A stretch of DNA of 64,000 nt, taken from positions 620,001 through 684,000 of the forward strand of contig CP091726.1 in NCBI GenBank assembly GCA_022009835.1, in the 5' to 3' direction. Of this stretch, positions 41,152 through 51,723 are shown in pieces. Under the pieces are notes generated by a model that was not told the DNA's origin, searched no databases, and worked only from the letters and a program-made list of their open reading frames with translations. The DNA comes from Bacilli bacterium (GTDB taxonomy: Bacteria > Bacillota_I > Bacilli_A > RF39 > UBA660). Position numbers and translations under genes: made by a program. How positions within the stretch are numbered: position 1 is the first letter of the stretch; the number at the start of each line of letters is the position of its first letter.

Positions 41152-42873
41152 ATGAACGAGAGAAATAATCAAGAACATGAAAAGAAGTTAGAACAAATAA
41201 CTCCTACGGCAATTAATGTTAGAGAAAGAAGTGCTGGTACTAGTGTAGGAACAGGGTTCGATTTTTTAACAAGTGCTAGTGCTTATACTATAGGTGGAGA
41301 TACTACTAATAGAAAAATAACTATATCGGAAAATGAACTATATCAAAAGAATAATCAATGTAATGATATATTATCTTTTATTAAAAAAGTATCAATGTGT
41401 ACTGCAAAAACTTATAAGGATGGTCAAGAATGTTATGTAGTAGATTCCAAAACCGCTGGGGTATTGAGCATTGGTCCAAGTATTGTTCTAAAATATAATG
41501 GAGAATATTTTAAGAAATACGGCTATGATGTAAATACTTTAGTTGAAGGAGACACAATCCCTGTTAGTATTATCAATAAAGTGACAAATGACATACTAGA
41601 AGATAAAAGAAAATATGTAATAGGTGTACTAAAAAATAATAATATTGAAGGATTAACGGATAATCAAATTGATGCTCTAGTATCAAGAGCCTATAGTGTT
41701 GGAAATATAAGCGACTTTCCATCAGCCTACAAGCAATTCGGAAATACTGAAGAATTATATCAAAAATATTTAAGTACTGTAAATGGAGCAGGAACCATTT
41801 ATGAAAAAGAATTAACAGCAAGAAGAAATGCTGAAGTAGAATTATTTAAAAATGGTTATCAAAATGATGGTAATAAACAAGGAGTAACAGATCCTATTGC
41901 CAATTATTTCGAAGATTTAAAAAATCGTGGTATTGATATATCAGAACAAACTGATAGTAGTGAAGAACCGTTAAAAGAAGGTATCAAAGATCCAATGACT
42001 GAATATATAGAAACCGCTAAAATTAATAATATCGATATATCAGAACAAACTGATAGTGGCAAAGAACCATTAAAAGAAGGTATCAAAGATCCAATGGCAG
42101 AATATTTAGCATCATTAAAAAATTCAGGGATAGATATATCAGATCAAACAGATAGTAGCATGGAAACTAAAGTACAATCACCTCAAACGGGTGACAATTA
42201 TAACGATCCAATTGTCAGTGGTCCAAGGATAATAAATAGAAATTATACTGAAGCAGATATTAATATAGTAGTAAATATATTATGGCACGAGTTTGGTGGT
42301 AGTTTAAGTGGTAATTTTCAAAAAGACTGTTTTACCTTACTTAATCTTGCGTGTACTATTGTAAACAATTCTTATGCCTATGGTGGAGCAGGCAGTGGAA
42401 AAAGTATGGCTCAAGCTATTAGGGATGCTGTAACATTAAAACCAGAATTGTATGAAGGTGGTCAAAGTTATATTTATGGTGATTTCAATCCATCTAGTGT
42501 TGGTGCTCCTGAAAGTACCATTAATCTTCTTAGAGCGGTAGCGGAAAAAGCATTAAGTGGTGAATATTCATTACCAAGTAATATGAGAGGGCAAAGTGCT
42601 AGGTATATAATGAATGGTTATAGTAATTTTGATAAAAATAGTGAAAACTATGGAGAACACTATTTAGTAGATAAAGCATGGTATAGTCTTCAAGATAAAG
42701 ATTTTGTTATTTATCCTTTAAATGAAGGTAAGCCAAATGATAAAACTATATTCACTACTGAAATATCTGATTTTTGATGTTTTTTTGGCAATAAGATAAT
42801 TAATAAAAATGTTAAAGCTTATGAAATATATGCCAATCAAATAAGTGAGGACATATTAAATAGTCTAAAGTAA
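41152..42873 (+). CDS. Cell-wall hydrolase with three 33-residue repeats and SleB-like domain
   Basis: No classical signal peptide. Residues ~30-230 may form a lysozyme-like domain (NQCNDILSFIKKVSMCTAKT, TAGVLSIGPSIVLKY), but catalytic residues are uncertain. Three repeats start at residues 244, 277 and 310 with G(V/I)(T/K)DP...DIS(E/D)QTDS. The C-terminal domain (YTEADINIVVNILWHEFGG, LNLACTIVNNSYAY) matches SleB/Hydrolase_2 cell-wall hydrolases, with Glu in WHEFGG as catalytic candidate. The end is extended by correcting a T run at 42780 to TAA 42871-42873. Located before WXG100 genes, so export by type VII secretion is possible. Confidence 0.7.
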
Positions 42874-42875
42874 AT

Positions 42876-42902
42876 AAAAGTGTCAATTTTTGACATTTTT
42901 AT
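42876..42902 (+). terminator. Rho-independent terminator
   Basis: GTGTCAA/TTGACAT stem extended by A-T pairs, T-rich tail. Confidence 0.75.
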
Positions 42903-42974
42903 TTTACTTTATCTAAATAGTATGATAAAATGAAATTAGATAGTAGAATAGCTACTAATAAAGGAGGTGGAAAT

Positions 42975-43259
42975 ATGGCTACTATTGGATATAACACAAG
43001 TGGTTATAATGATCTAGCAGCAGAAATAAGATCAAGAAAGTCTAATCTACTTGATATCTTAAGTACTTTTCCTGAAATAGAAAATGCAATTGCTGATGCT
43101 TGGAAAGGAGAAGATGCAACTGCATATTGCGAAGCCTTAGTAAAGGTTGTAAATAGTACTAAAGAAACAATTTCTGAAACTTACGATGCTATGGCTGCAG
43201 AATTTGAAAGAACTTACAATGATTGGATTGAAAAACAAAGAACAAATAATGGAAATTAG
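42975..43259 (+). CDS. WXG100/ESAT-6-like protein
   Basis: A 94-residue helical hairpin: ATIGYNTSGYNDLAAEIRSR, then ADAWKGEDATAYCEALVKVV with the WxG turn. WXG100 proteins are substrates or chaperones of type VII (ESX/Yuk) secretion. RBS AAAGGAGGTGG. No ESX ATPase is in the window. Confidence 0.88.
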   Translation: MATIGYNTSGYNDLAAEIRSRKSNLLDILSTFPEIENAIADAWKGEDATAYCEALVKVVNSTKETISETYDAMAAEFERTYNDWIEKQRTNNGN

Positions 43260-43281
43260 AAAATAAAATGGAGGTGGAATA

Positions 43282-43641
43282 ATGAATAGTAATTTTTTTA
43301 GGAATGGATCCAGAACTTGCTAAAGTAGCAATGAATAAAATTAAAACTAAAAAAGCTGAATTAGATAACGAATCAAAAAGAGCATCTTCTGCTTTAAGAG
43401 ATAAAGTAAATACAGCTTTTGCGGGAACTGCTACTAATAGTATGCAAGAATATATAAATAGAATAAATGCTTCACTAGAAAGATTATATAACTATTTAGA
43501 TGGAAATGATTCTAACTTTGCTAATAAGTTTAATGAATATATCCAAAAGCTATATTACTTCAGATGAAAATCTTGAACAAAGTTATTCAGGAAAAAAATG
43601 CAATAAAAACAAAATATTTTTACTTAAAGTTGAGTTTATAA
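43282..43641 (+). CDS. ESAT-6-like small protein
   Basis: Start ATG 43282 after GGAGGTGG. After a T-run break at 43295 it reads LGMDPELAKVAMNKIKTKKA, then NTAFAGTATNSMQEYINRIN and a helix ending near SGKNAIKTK. Length and helical-hairpin pattern fit an ESAT-6 partner of the previous gene, with AFAG in place of WxG. The end is uncertain (A runs at 43593 and 43605) and may lie in the terminator stem. Confidence 0.65.
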
Positions 43642-43658
43642 AAAAACTCAATTTTTTT
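43630..43658 (+). terminator. Rho-independent terminator
   Basis: TTGAGTTT/AAACTCAA followed by seven Ts. The next 200 bp to 43858 contain AT-rich sequence and no credible gene except a possible 10-codon ORF at 43806. Confidence 0.85.
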
Positions 43659-43858
43659 ATGGCAATTTTTTTGTTAACTACAAGTTAATAAATCGTTTGC
43701 TTTTTTTGTTCGCTTTTTTTCACTTTTTTTAACAAATTTCGGAAAAAATTACAATTTTCAGAAAAAAATTTGTTTATATATAGTGAAGGGAGGAATTACG
43801 TATGAATGATACGAGTTAAAAAAACACATAAGAAATAATTTAAGAAAGGAGGTAATAT

Positions 43859-44084
43859 ATGGATCAAATAACAATTTTTAAGATTAAACAATCAAGATGA
43901 AAGTCATATCATAGGCATTTATGTAGGAGATAGATCCGTCGATATTAGCAAGGAAGATGCTATTGTCTTAAATGCTGTGATAGAAAAGTGTTACACTAAA
44001 GATCAAATAACTGATGAAGATCTTGCAAGAATAAATGAAATAACAGAACGATTATGCAAAGCCATCAAAGCTGCTACTAAATAA
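43859..44084 (+). CDS. Small acidic protein heading the bacteriocin cluster
   Basis: RBS AGAAAGGAGGT, ATG 43859. After one T-run break the protein (~74 residues) reads RLNNQDESHIIGIYVGDRSV, DISKEDAIVLNAVIEKC, then TDEDLARINEITERLCKAIK. Soluble and helical with no membrane segment, so it is not a typical membrane immunity protein. It is 18 bp before the exporter and may be a cluster-specific accessory or immunity factor. Confidence 0.6.
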
Positions 44085-44102
44085 TTTAAACAAGGAGGTA
44101 AA

Positions 44103-46231
44103 ATGAAAAAAAATTTAATAGTATTGCAAGATGGAGCCAAAGATTGCGGGGCTGCTTGTCTTTGCTCGATAATACAATATTATGGTGGTAATGTTACATT
44201 AGAACGTTTAATAGAATTAACTAAAACGACTAAAGAAGGAACAACTTTTTTTATAATCTAAAAGAAGCATCTGAAGAGATTGGACTAGCTACCAGGAGTT
44301 ATCGAGTTGATGACATTGAAAAGATAAAAGAAATAAATATACCATTTATTTGTCAAATAACTAAAAATAATTATACTCATTTTATTGTGGTATATAAAAA
44401 TTAAAAGATAATAAACTTTTTGATAATGGATCCATCTATTGGAAAGCAGAGTATTGATATTTTTTTGATTTTTAATAACATATGGACAGGCAATATTATG
44501 TTATTTGAAAAAGTATCGACTCTTCCGTTAGAAGAAGATCCAAATATCACAAATAGACTAATCAAAGAAGTGTTAAAAAAAATAATAAAGGAAATATTAT
44601 CTTTGTAATGATATTATCCTTAATATCAATAATTTTTATCTTGCCTTGTTAGTCTCTATTCCCAAATAATATTTGATAAAAATAATAGATACAGAACTAA
44701 ATAATCTAATAATAGTAACATTAACAGTTTTCCATTTTTGTATATAATAAAAAAATATAACAAACTATATAAGAAATCATATTCTTATCTATATTAGTCA
44801 AAAAAATTAGATATAAATATATTATTAAATACTTTTTACTAAAAGTAGTTTTACTTCCTTATAACTACTATAAAAAAATAGAAGATCATCGGAAGTGTTA
44901 TCTAAAAATAAACGATTTATCTTACATTAAAAAAATTTTTATATCAAAGATAATTGTAACAACTTTTTCTTGATTTCTTACTTCTGATGGTGGCTACCAT
45001 TACAATATATTATAAAATAAAAAGAAGTATTAATAATATTCATCATAACCCAAATATTATATATTTTTGATAGTATTAGTATTTAATAATTATATCAAAA
45101 AAACATAACTATTAAAAAGACAAGAGGCTACGGCTATTTTTAAATAATACTATTATTGAATCTGTAAGTACTTTTGAAACAATTAAAGGACTTAATATAG
45201 AAGATAATATTATCTATAAATTTAGTAAGGATTATAGTAGTCTATTAAATATAACCTTTGATATAGATAAATTAAATAATCTTCTAACTTTTTCTAAAAA
45301 GAAATGATTATCAATATTTGTTTAATAACAGTTGATTACTATATATTTAAAAAAATATAATGAATGGAATATCGACAACTGGAGATTACCTTACTATTAC
45401 CATCTTATCTAGTTATCTAATATATCCCATAAGTAATATCATGGACTTATCTTACGAATATCATTACATTAAAAATAGCATCAAGAGAGCTAATACTTTC
45501 TTTGAAGTAGAAGAAGAAAAAATACATGATAAAAGAAAATTAATAGTAAATGGTAATATCAAAATAACAAATTTAAAGTATACTTTTTAATAACAAATAT
45601 TATGTACTAAATGATATAAATCTCTTTTATTAAAAAAATAATGACAGAGTACTAATATTAGGTTCTTCTGGCAGTGGTAAATCAACAATATTAAAACTAT
45701 TATATAAGTATTTAGAAGCGGACCGAAAAAAACAATATATATAAATGGTTATGATATAAATGATTATAGTTTGTCAGATATAAGGGAAAGTATTACTTAT
45801 GTATCTCAAAATGAGTTATTATTCAATGATACTATTAGAAATAATATTATCTTGGGTAGAGAGGTAAGTGAAATAGATTATCTAAACATTTGTAAAATAC
45901 TTCATATTGATGATATTGTAAAAAGATAGTATTCAAGGTTATGATTATGTATTAGAAGAAAAATGGTATCAATCTGTCAGGGGGGCAAAGACAGAGGATA
46001 ATACTTGCTCGAAGTTTATTAAAAAATAGTAATATTATTATGATTGATGAAGGCTTTAATCAAATAGATATAACTTTAGAAAGAGAAATACTTCAAGATA
46101 TATTTACTTATTATCATAATAAGACTTTCATTATAGTATCACATCGTAAGGAAAATAGTGATTTGTATAATAGAATAATCAAAATAAAAAATGGAGTAGT
46201 TCAATCGATAGAGGAGGTAAATAATGAATAA
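44103..46231 (+). CDS. Bacteriocin-processing ABC exporter with C39 peptidase domain
   Basis: The N-terminal peptidase domain (QDGAKDCGAACLCSIIQYYG with catalytic Cys; NYTHFIVVYK with His; IMDPSIGK) removes double-glycine leaders. A membrane region follows (44600-45350, heavily broken at A/T runs). The C-terminal NBD has VLILGSSGSGKSTILKLLYK, NLSGGQRQRIILARSLLKNS and IIMIDEGFNQ. About 705 residues, normal for this type. It processes and exports the two precursors at 46663 and 46819. The NBD B-loop is unusual (MIDEGFNQID). Confidence 0.9.
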
Positions 46232-46631
46232 ATATATTGATAGTGAAATAATTCTATCAAGAAAAAAATAAAATACTTTGTATATGTTTATATATTAATA
46301 ATAATTATCATAATGCTTTCCTTAATTACCATGTCTATGATTTTTAAATATAGGCTATATTACAAAGTAAAAGCAATTGTTGCTGAAGATAACAATTTAA
46401 AAGTATATATACCTCTTAATGATATTAAATATATTTTTAAAAAAAATGATTATCTATTTATTGATAACAAAAAAATATAAATATAATATCAAAGAAATAA
46501 ACAAAGAATATCTTACTGATAATATGACAACATATCAAGTTATAACTTTAGAATTAAGCCTTCCATCAGAATATAAATATCAAAATTTAACACTAGATAT
46601 AAAATTAATCAAAGAGAATAAAAAAAGATAA
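46224..46631 (+). CDS. Small HlyD-like/export accessory protein
   Basis: Overlaps the exporter gene by 8 bp. One N-terminal helix (IIIIIMLSLITMSMIF) then a short beta-rich part (YKVKAIVAEDNNLKVYIPLN, YQNLTLDIKLIKENKKR). Position and topology resemble short bacteriocin-secretion accessory proteins, though it is smaller than HlyD-type partners. Frame breaks at 46268, 46285, 46432 and 46478. Confidence 0.55.
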
Positions 46632-46662
46632 TAAATTATATATTAAGAAAGAGAGGATAAAT

Positions 46663-46800
46663 ATGCAAGAATTAACTAAAAGTGAAATGCAAAAAATAAA
46701 CGGTGGAGCCTCTGCTGTACTAATAGGAACTGTAGTAACCGCTATTATAGCTTTCGTATCTGGAATACTAAGTGGTTACTCAAATCCTAAAAAAATGTAA
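46663..46800 (+). CDS. Double-glycine bacteriocin precursor A
   Basis: A complete 45-residue frame. Leader MQELTKSEMQKINGG (15 residues) ends in GG, the C39 cleavage site. The 30-residue mature part is strongly hydrophobic (ASAVLIGTVVTAIIAFVSGI) with a GxxxG in SGILSG and a basic end (NPKKM). RBS AAGAGAGGA. Belongs with the exporter upstream and peptide B downstream. Confidence 0.82.
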   Translation: MQELTKSEMQKINGGASAVLIGTVVTAIIAFVSGILSGYSNPKKM

Positions 46801-46818
46801 TTAAGAAAGGAGATTATA

Positions 46819-46987
46819 ATGATAGAATTAACAAAAAGAAGAAACTAAAAAAGTAGTAGGAGGAACCGACTTAACAGCTAGTATGTTAACTGCTATTTAT
46901 AAAACTATTGAAGTAATATTCAAAGTAGGTGAATCATTAGGTAACTTTATTCGTCGTAAAACTGAAAATAAAATGTGTGACATCTAA
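46819..46987 (+). CDS. Double-glycine bacteriocin precursor B
   Basis: RBS AAGAAAGGAG. One A too many at 46832-46836 breaks the frame; corrected, the leader is MIELTKEETKKVVGG, the same length and pattern as precursor A. The ~40-residue mature peptide (TDLTASMLTAIYKTIEVIFK) contains GxxxG in GESLG, basic IRRK and a Cys near the end. The paired leaders and the GxxxG in both peptides suggest a two-peptide (class IIb-like) bacteriocin. Confidence 0.78.
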
Positions 46988-47120
46988 AATGATTTAAATA
47001 GTACGGTGGCAACCATCGGAATTAATGTCTGTAGATAAGGTCTTGTCAAAGACCTTCAGTAGCAGAAAATCTTATCTGTGAGGGAAGATAGCGTTCCAAA
47101 TAGCGAAAAAAGTCACATTT
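46971..47120 (+). ncRNA. Candidate structured RNA between bacteriocin B and rpsU
   Basis: About 215 bp without a gene. Elements: hairpin CGGTGG-CAA-CCATCG (47004-47018), hairpin AAGGTCTT/AAGACCTT (47037-47056), an enclosing GATA/TATC (47034, 47073), GGAA/TTCC (47083, 47094) and a possible closing helix AAATGTGTGAC (46971) with GTCACATTT (47112). Not a known class I can name; could be an rpsU leader or an independent sRNA. Confidence 0.4.
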
Positions 47121-47144
47121 TATCAAAAAAATATCTCGAACTGC

Positions 47145-47173
47145 TTGTAAAATAAAATAAATAATGATATAAT
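47145..47173 (+). promoter_or_regulatory. Promoter of rpsU
   Basis: TTGTAA at 47145-47150, 17-bp spacer, TATAAT at 47168-47173; rpsU starts 32 bp on. Confidence 0.7.
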
Positions 47174-47204
47174 CTTAATGAAAAAAAGCGGAAGGAGGGA
47201 TAAA

Positions 47205-47414
47205 ATGTCAGCAGGTACTAAGGTAACCGTTAATGTAAAAAATAATGATGTTGAGTTTGCTTTAAGAAGATTTAAAACGCAAGTAGCTCGTAACGGTAAT
47301 CTCTCTAAAGCTAAAGAAAGAGCAGAGGGCTATAAGAAGCCAGGAGTTAGATTAAAAGAAGAAAAAAAGAAAAACACTATTAACTCAAGAAAGAAAAATA
47401 AAAGAAATTATTAG
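47205..47414 (+). CDS. rpsU: 30S ribosomal protein S21
   Basis: SAGTKVTVNVKNNDVEFALR, then RRFKTQVARNGNLSKAKER and a basic C-terminal tail, typical of bS21. ATG 47205 follows GGAAGGAGGG. The rpsU-yqeY order is conserved in Bacilli. Intact frame. Confidence 0.95.
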   Translation: MSAGTKVTVNVKNNDVEFALRRFKTQVARNGNLSKAKERAEGYKKPGVRLKEEKKKNTINSRKKNKRNY

Positions 47415-47425
47415 GAGTTGATAAT

Positions 47426-47870
47426 ATGACATTAACTGAGAGAATTAATAATGATTTAAAAGAAGCTATGAAAAGCAAAGATAGTTTTTCGTCTTGGTGT
47501 AATTAGAATGGTTAAAGGTGCTATGCAATTGGCTAAACCGAATCCAAGAGAAGAATTAACAGATGATGATGTAATCGCTGTTATATCTAAGCAAATAAAA
47601 ATGAGAAATGACTCAATAAATGAATTTGCTAAAGCTGGTAGAGAAGATTTAGTAGAACAAAATAAGAAAGAAATTGAAGTGTTAAAAGCTTATATGCCAG
47701 AACAATTAACTGAGGAAGAACTTATTGAAATAATTGATAAAGTATTTAATGAGGTAAAACCTACATCTTCAAAAGATATGGGACTTATCATGAAAAGTTT
47801 ATCACCATTAGTAAAAGGTAAGGCAGACATGTCTTTGGTTAATAAGATAGTTAAAGAAAAACTAAATTAA
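47426..47870 (+). CDS. yqeY: YqeY/GatB-domain protein
   Basis: MTLTERINNDLKEAMKSKDS, then (after a T-run break at 47484) RLGVIRMVKGAMQLAKPNPR, and the C-terminal LKAYMPEQLTEEELIEIIDK, SSKDMGLIMKSLSPLVKGKAD. It resembles the tRNA-binding tail domain of GatB; role unclear, linked to translation. 12 bp after rpsU. Confidence 0.92.
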
Positions 47871-47902
47871 AAAGGCTTTAGTAAACTAAAAAGTAAAATA
47901 AG

Positions 47903-47937
47903 AGTATCTAGACTTAATTAAAGTTTAGATACTTTTT
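47903..47937 (+). terminator. Rho-independent terminator
   Basis: AGTATCTA-G-ACTT / AAGT-T-TAGATACT, then TTTTT. Confidence 0.88.
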
Positions 47938-48043
47938 CTCTCTATATATTTTTCCTCTCTTAAAAAAATAATAAAAAAAACAATATTTAACCTTTTAATT
48001 TATTACAATATTTGATATAATTTATAAGAAGGCAGTGATATAA

Positions 48044-49847
48044 ATGAATACATCAAAAATAAGAAACTTTAGTATTATAGCCCATATCGATCATGGAAAG
48101 AGTACTCTTGCTGATCGTATTTTAGAATATACTGGAGAAGTCGATAAAAGACAAATGAAAGAACAATTATTAGACAACATGGATATTGAAAGAGAAAGAG
48201 GAATAACTATTAAATTAAATGCTGTAAGATTATCTTATAATGGTTATATGTTAAATCTTATTGATACTCCAGGACATGTTGATTTTAGTTATGAAGTATC
48301 ACGTTCACTAGCGGCTTGTGAAGGAGCTATTTTAGTTGTTGATGCTACTCAAGGAATAGAAGCACAAACTCTAGCTAATGTTTATTTAGCCTTAGAAAAT
48401 AACTTAGAAATAATTCCAGTAATCAATAAAATAGACTTACCAAGTGCTGATATTTTAAAAGTAGAAAAAGAATTATATGACACCTTTGGATTTACTAGTG
48501 AAGAAATAGTTAAAGTATCCGCTAAAACAGGTGTAGGAATTCCTGAATTAGTAGATAAAATTATTGAGCGTGTACCAGCCCCAAAAAGAAAGCAATGATA
48601 AACTAAAATGTTTAATATTTGATAGTTATTTTGATTCTTATCGTGGCGTTGTTATTCTTGTTAGGGTGGTATCTGGTAAAATAACTAAAAAGACAAAAAT
48701 AAAAATGATGACTACCGGTGATTCTTATGAAGTTGTATCATTAGGTTATCATACTCCATTTGAACATGAAACAGAAGTTTTAAACGAAGGTGAAGTGGGA
48801 TTTATCACTGCATCGATAAAAAGTCTTTCTTCTGTTGAAGTGGGTGATACTATAACTGATGCAAATGATCCAGCGGATACACCATTACCAGGTTATAAAC
48901 CTATGAAACCAATGGTTTACTGTGGTATTTATCCTATTGAATCAAATAAATATCCAGCTTTAAAAGAAGCTATCGAGAAGTTAAAACTAAACGATGCCGC
49001 TTTGACCTTTGAACCCGAAACATCAAGTACTTTAGGTTTTGGATTTCGAATGGGCTTTCTTGGATTACTGCATTTAGAAATAATATCTGAAAGAATAGAA
49101 AGAGAGTTTGGTATCGAGATTATTGCTACTACACCATCTGTTAATTATGAAATAAATTTAACTGATAATACTACTATTTTTATTGATAATCCAAGTATGA
49201 TGCCAGATCGTGTTAAAATAAAAGAAATAAAAGAACCATATATCTTTACTAATATTTTGGTACCAACAGATTATATAGGCCCGATTATGGAACTATGTCA
49301 GGATAAAAGAGGCATCTATAAAAGTATTGATTACTTAGATACTACAAGAGTAAATATCCACTACGAATTACCATTATCAGAAATAGTTTATGACTTTTTT
49401 GATAGATTAAAATCATCAACCAAAGGTTATGCTTCGTTTGATTATGAGGTAATTGGTTATAAACCAAGTGATCTTGTAAAAATGGATATCTTACTAAATG
49501 GAGAAGTAGTAGATGCTTTATCCCTAATTGTCCATAAAGATTTTGCTTATGATCGTGGACGAAGAATGGTTGATAATCTAAAAAATATTATTCCAAGACA
49601 AATGTTTGAAGTGCCAGTTCAAGCTGTTATTGGAAGTAAAGTAATAGCAAGAAGTGATATTAAAGCTATGCGTAAAGATGTTCTTGCTAAATGTTATGGA
49701 GGAGACATCACAAGAAAGAGAAAACTCCTAGACAAGCAAAAAGAAGGTAAAAAGAAAATGAAAACAATAGGTAGAGTAGAAATACCTAGTGAAGCATTTT
49801 TAAGTATATTAACCGATTACAAGAAAAAAATTAATATAATAAACTAG
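48044..49847 (+). CDS. lepA: Elongation factor 4 (LepA)
   Basis: Back-translocating ribosomal GTPase. G1 AHIDHGKSTLADR, G2 ERGITIK, G3 DTPGHVDF, G4 NKIDLPSA, then domain II (VVILVRVVSGKI), domain III and the unique C-terminal domain with FAYDRGRRMVDNLK and GKKKMKTIGRVEIPSEAF. One break near 48590 joins RVPAPK to ESNDKLKC. About 600 residues. Confidence 0.96.
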
Positions 49848-49858
49848 GAGAGATTTTT

Positions 49859-51708
49859 ATGAGCAGTACATATAATGAAATTAAAAAGAATTCTATTCTC
49901 AGAGAGAGAATTAGATATAAACAAAATAAACGAATATCTAGATATTGACTTTAAAGCCACTATCAACATTATTTTTGATATCTTCTATGACAGCATTTTA
50001 ATATCATCTTATGATGAAATAAATCTTATTCTATATAATATAGAAGAAATCATTGATAATCAAAGTACTGACAATTATAAAATAATAAACAATAAAGTAA
50101 GAGAAGTAAACTATAAATTATCCAAACTAAATATTAATACTATCGAATTTAGAAATATTAAACTAACTCTAATTGATTTAAATAGAAAAATGAATCTTAA
50201 AAAAGAAAAGGCTGACAACTTTAATATCTATAATTTATATAGTCATTTAATATTTAAAGAAAAAAAGACTTAAAAAAACTGTCGAATTAATAATTAAATA
50301 TAAAGATGATATTCTAAAAGTAACTGATAATGATGGTAGAACTATCTTTTTATAACATATTAGAATATTATTTAAAAAGAAGAAAAATAAAGAAGAACGA
50401 GACTACTTCTATGATGTTATTATGCTCTTTATTCATAATCTAGAAGAAGAACTATCAAAAAATAAAGTTATATACCTAGATAAATTATCTAAATATCAAG
50501 ATAAAAATTATGTCAAAGAAATAATGGATCGTTTAAAAGATATAAATAAAGTTGATACTATTGAATTAGAAAAGAAATATAATATAAGTTCTATTGTTAA
50601 GGATGCTATTATTAAAGAGATGGAAAGCTTTCATTTTGATAGAAGTGGTAGATTAGAATTAGATGTTAATTTTGTAACTATTGATGATCAAGAGGCCTTA
50701 TGTTTAGATGATGCTATTAGTTTAGTAAAAAATGCTGATGGTAGTTACTATTATTATGTAGCAATTACTGATATACCATCACTTATTCCATATCAATCAC
50801 AAACATTCTATGATGCTCTTGGTAGAGTAGAAACCATTTATTTAATTGATAAAAAAAATATTAATTTATATCATCCAAATATAGCAAATAATTTATGTTC
50901 ACTTTTACCAAATACTAAAAAAAGAATGTCTTATTATATCGCTATTTTTGTTGATTCTAATTTAAATATCGATACCAATAGTCTTGAAATAATAAGAGGG
51001 ATTATAACTGTTAAAAAAATAGATTAACTTATGATATGGTTGATACTTGTACTAATATTGATTTAAAAAAACTATAGGAATGTTAGAGAGAATATCATTA
51101 ATTACTAGTAGTTTAAAAGCTCATAATAGTGGTAAAGAAATTTATCGAAAGGTTGAAAACTATATAAAAAAAGCTCCTGACTATCATCCGAGTACCTTTG
51201 CTGATAAATCAGTATCCGCTAATATCGTTCAGGAATCGATGTTACTAGTAAACAGTACTACACCAAAGTATTTCCATGATCATAATTTAATCTATATCTA
51301 TCGTAATCATCGTATATATAATAAAGAATATGCTGATCGTTTATTTAAAACAATAACTAAAACTTATGAAGGAAATATTCCACCTAAAGAATATGAAAAA
51401 AATTAGTCAAAGTACTAGCGGTATCTTACCTAAATGCTTATTATAGTAGTACAAGTATTGGTCATGAAGGACTGGGTTATGACTATTATTCTCATTCATC
51501 AAGTGCCGCTAGAAGGTTTGTTGATTCTTATAATCAATACCTAACTTATCAGCAGTTATTTCAAAGTCATCCTCTTACTGATGGAGAGTACTATGAACTA
51601 GAGGGTGTAACTAAAGAGATAATTGAATACATAAATGATAAAAAGAGAGAAAATCAAAAGTTTCAAAATGAATATAACTATTTATATAGTAAAGGAAAAA
51701 AATATTAG
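49859..51708 (+). CDS. Divergent RNB-domain (RNase II/R-like) protein
   Basis: The catalytic-type core is FVTIDDQEALCLDDAISLVK near 50668, with AITDIPSLIP and the C-terminal GHEGLGYDYYSHSSSAARRF (the RNase R -YxHFTSPIRRY- region). Compared with the DxxxxDxDD metal cluster, the position of the third-last Asp is Cys (LCLDD), so one ligand is changed. The first ~230 residues are helical and not cold-shock domains. About 615 residues. Active nuclease or degenerate RNA-binding protein: undecided. Breaks at 49885, 50270, 50350, 51015, 51070 and 51405. Confidence 0.75.
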
Positions 51709-51723
51709 AAAGAAGGAAGTAAA

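Noticed and set aside
44103..46231. Real pseudogene due to broken transmembrane region
   Set aside because: All breaks are at A/T runs, both end domains keep every motif, and overlapping intact partner genes argue for a functional exporter.
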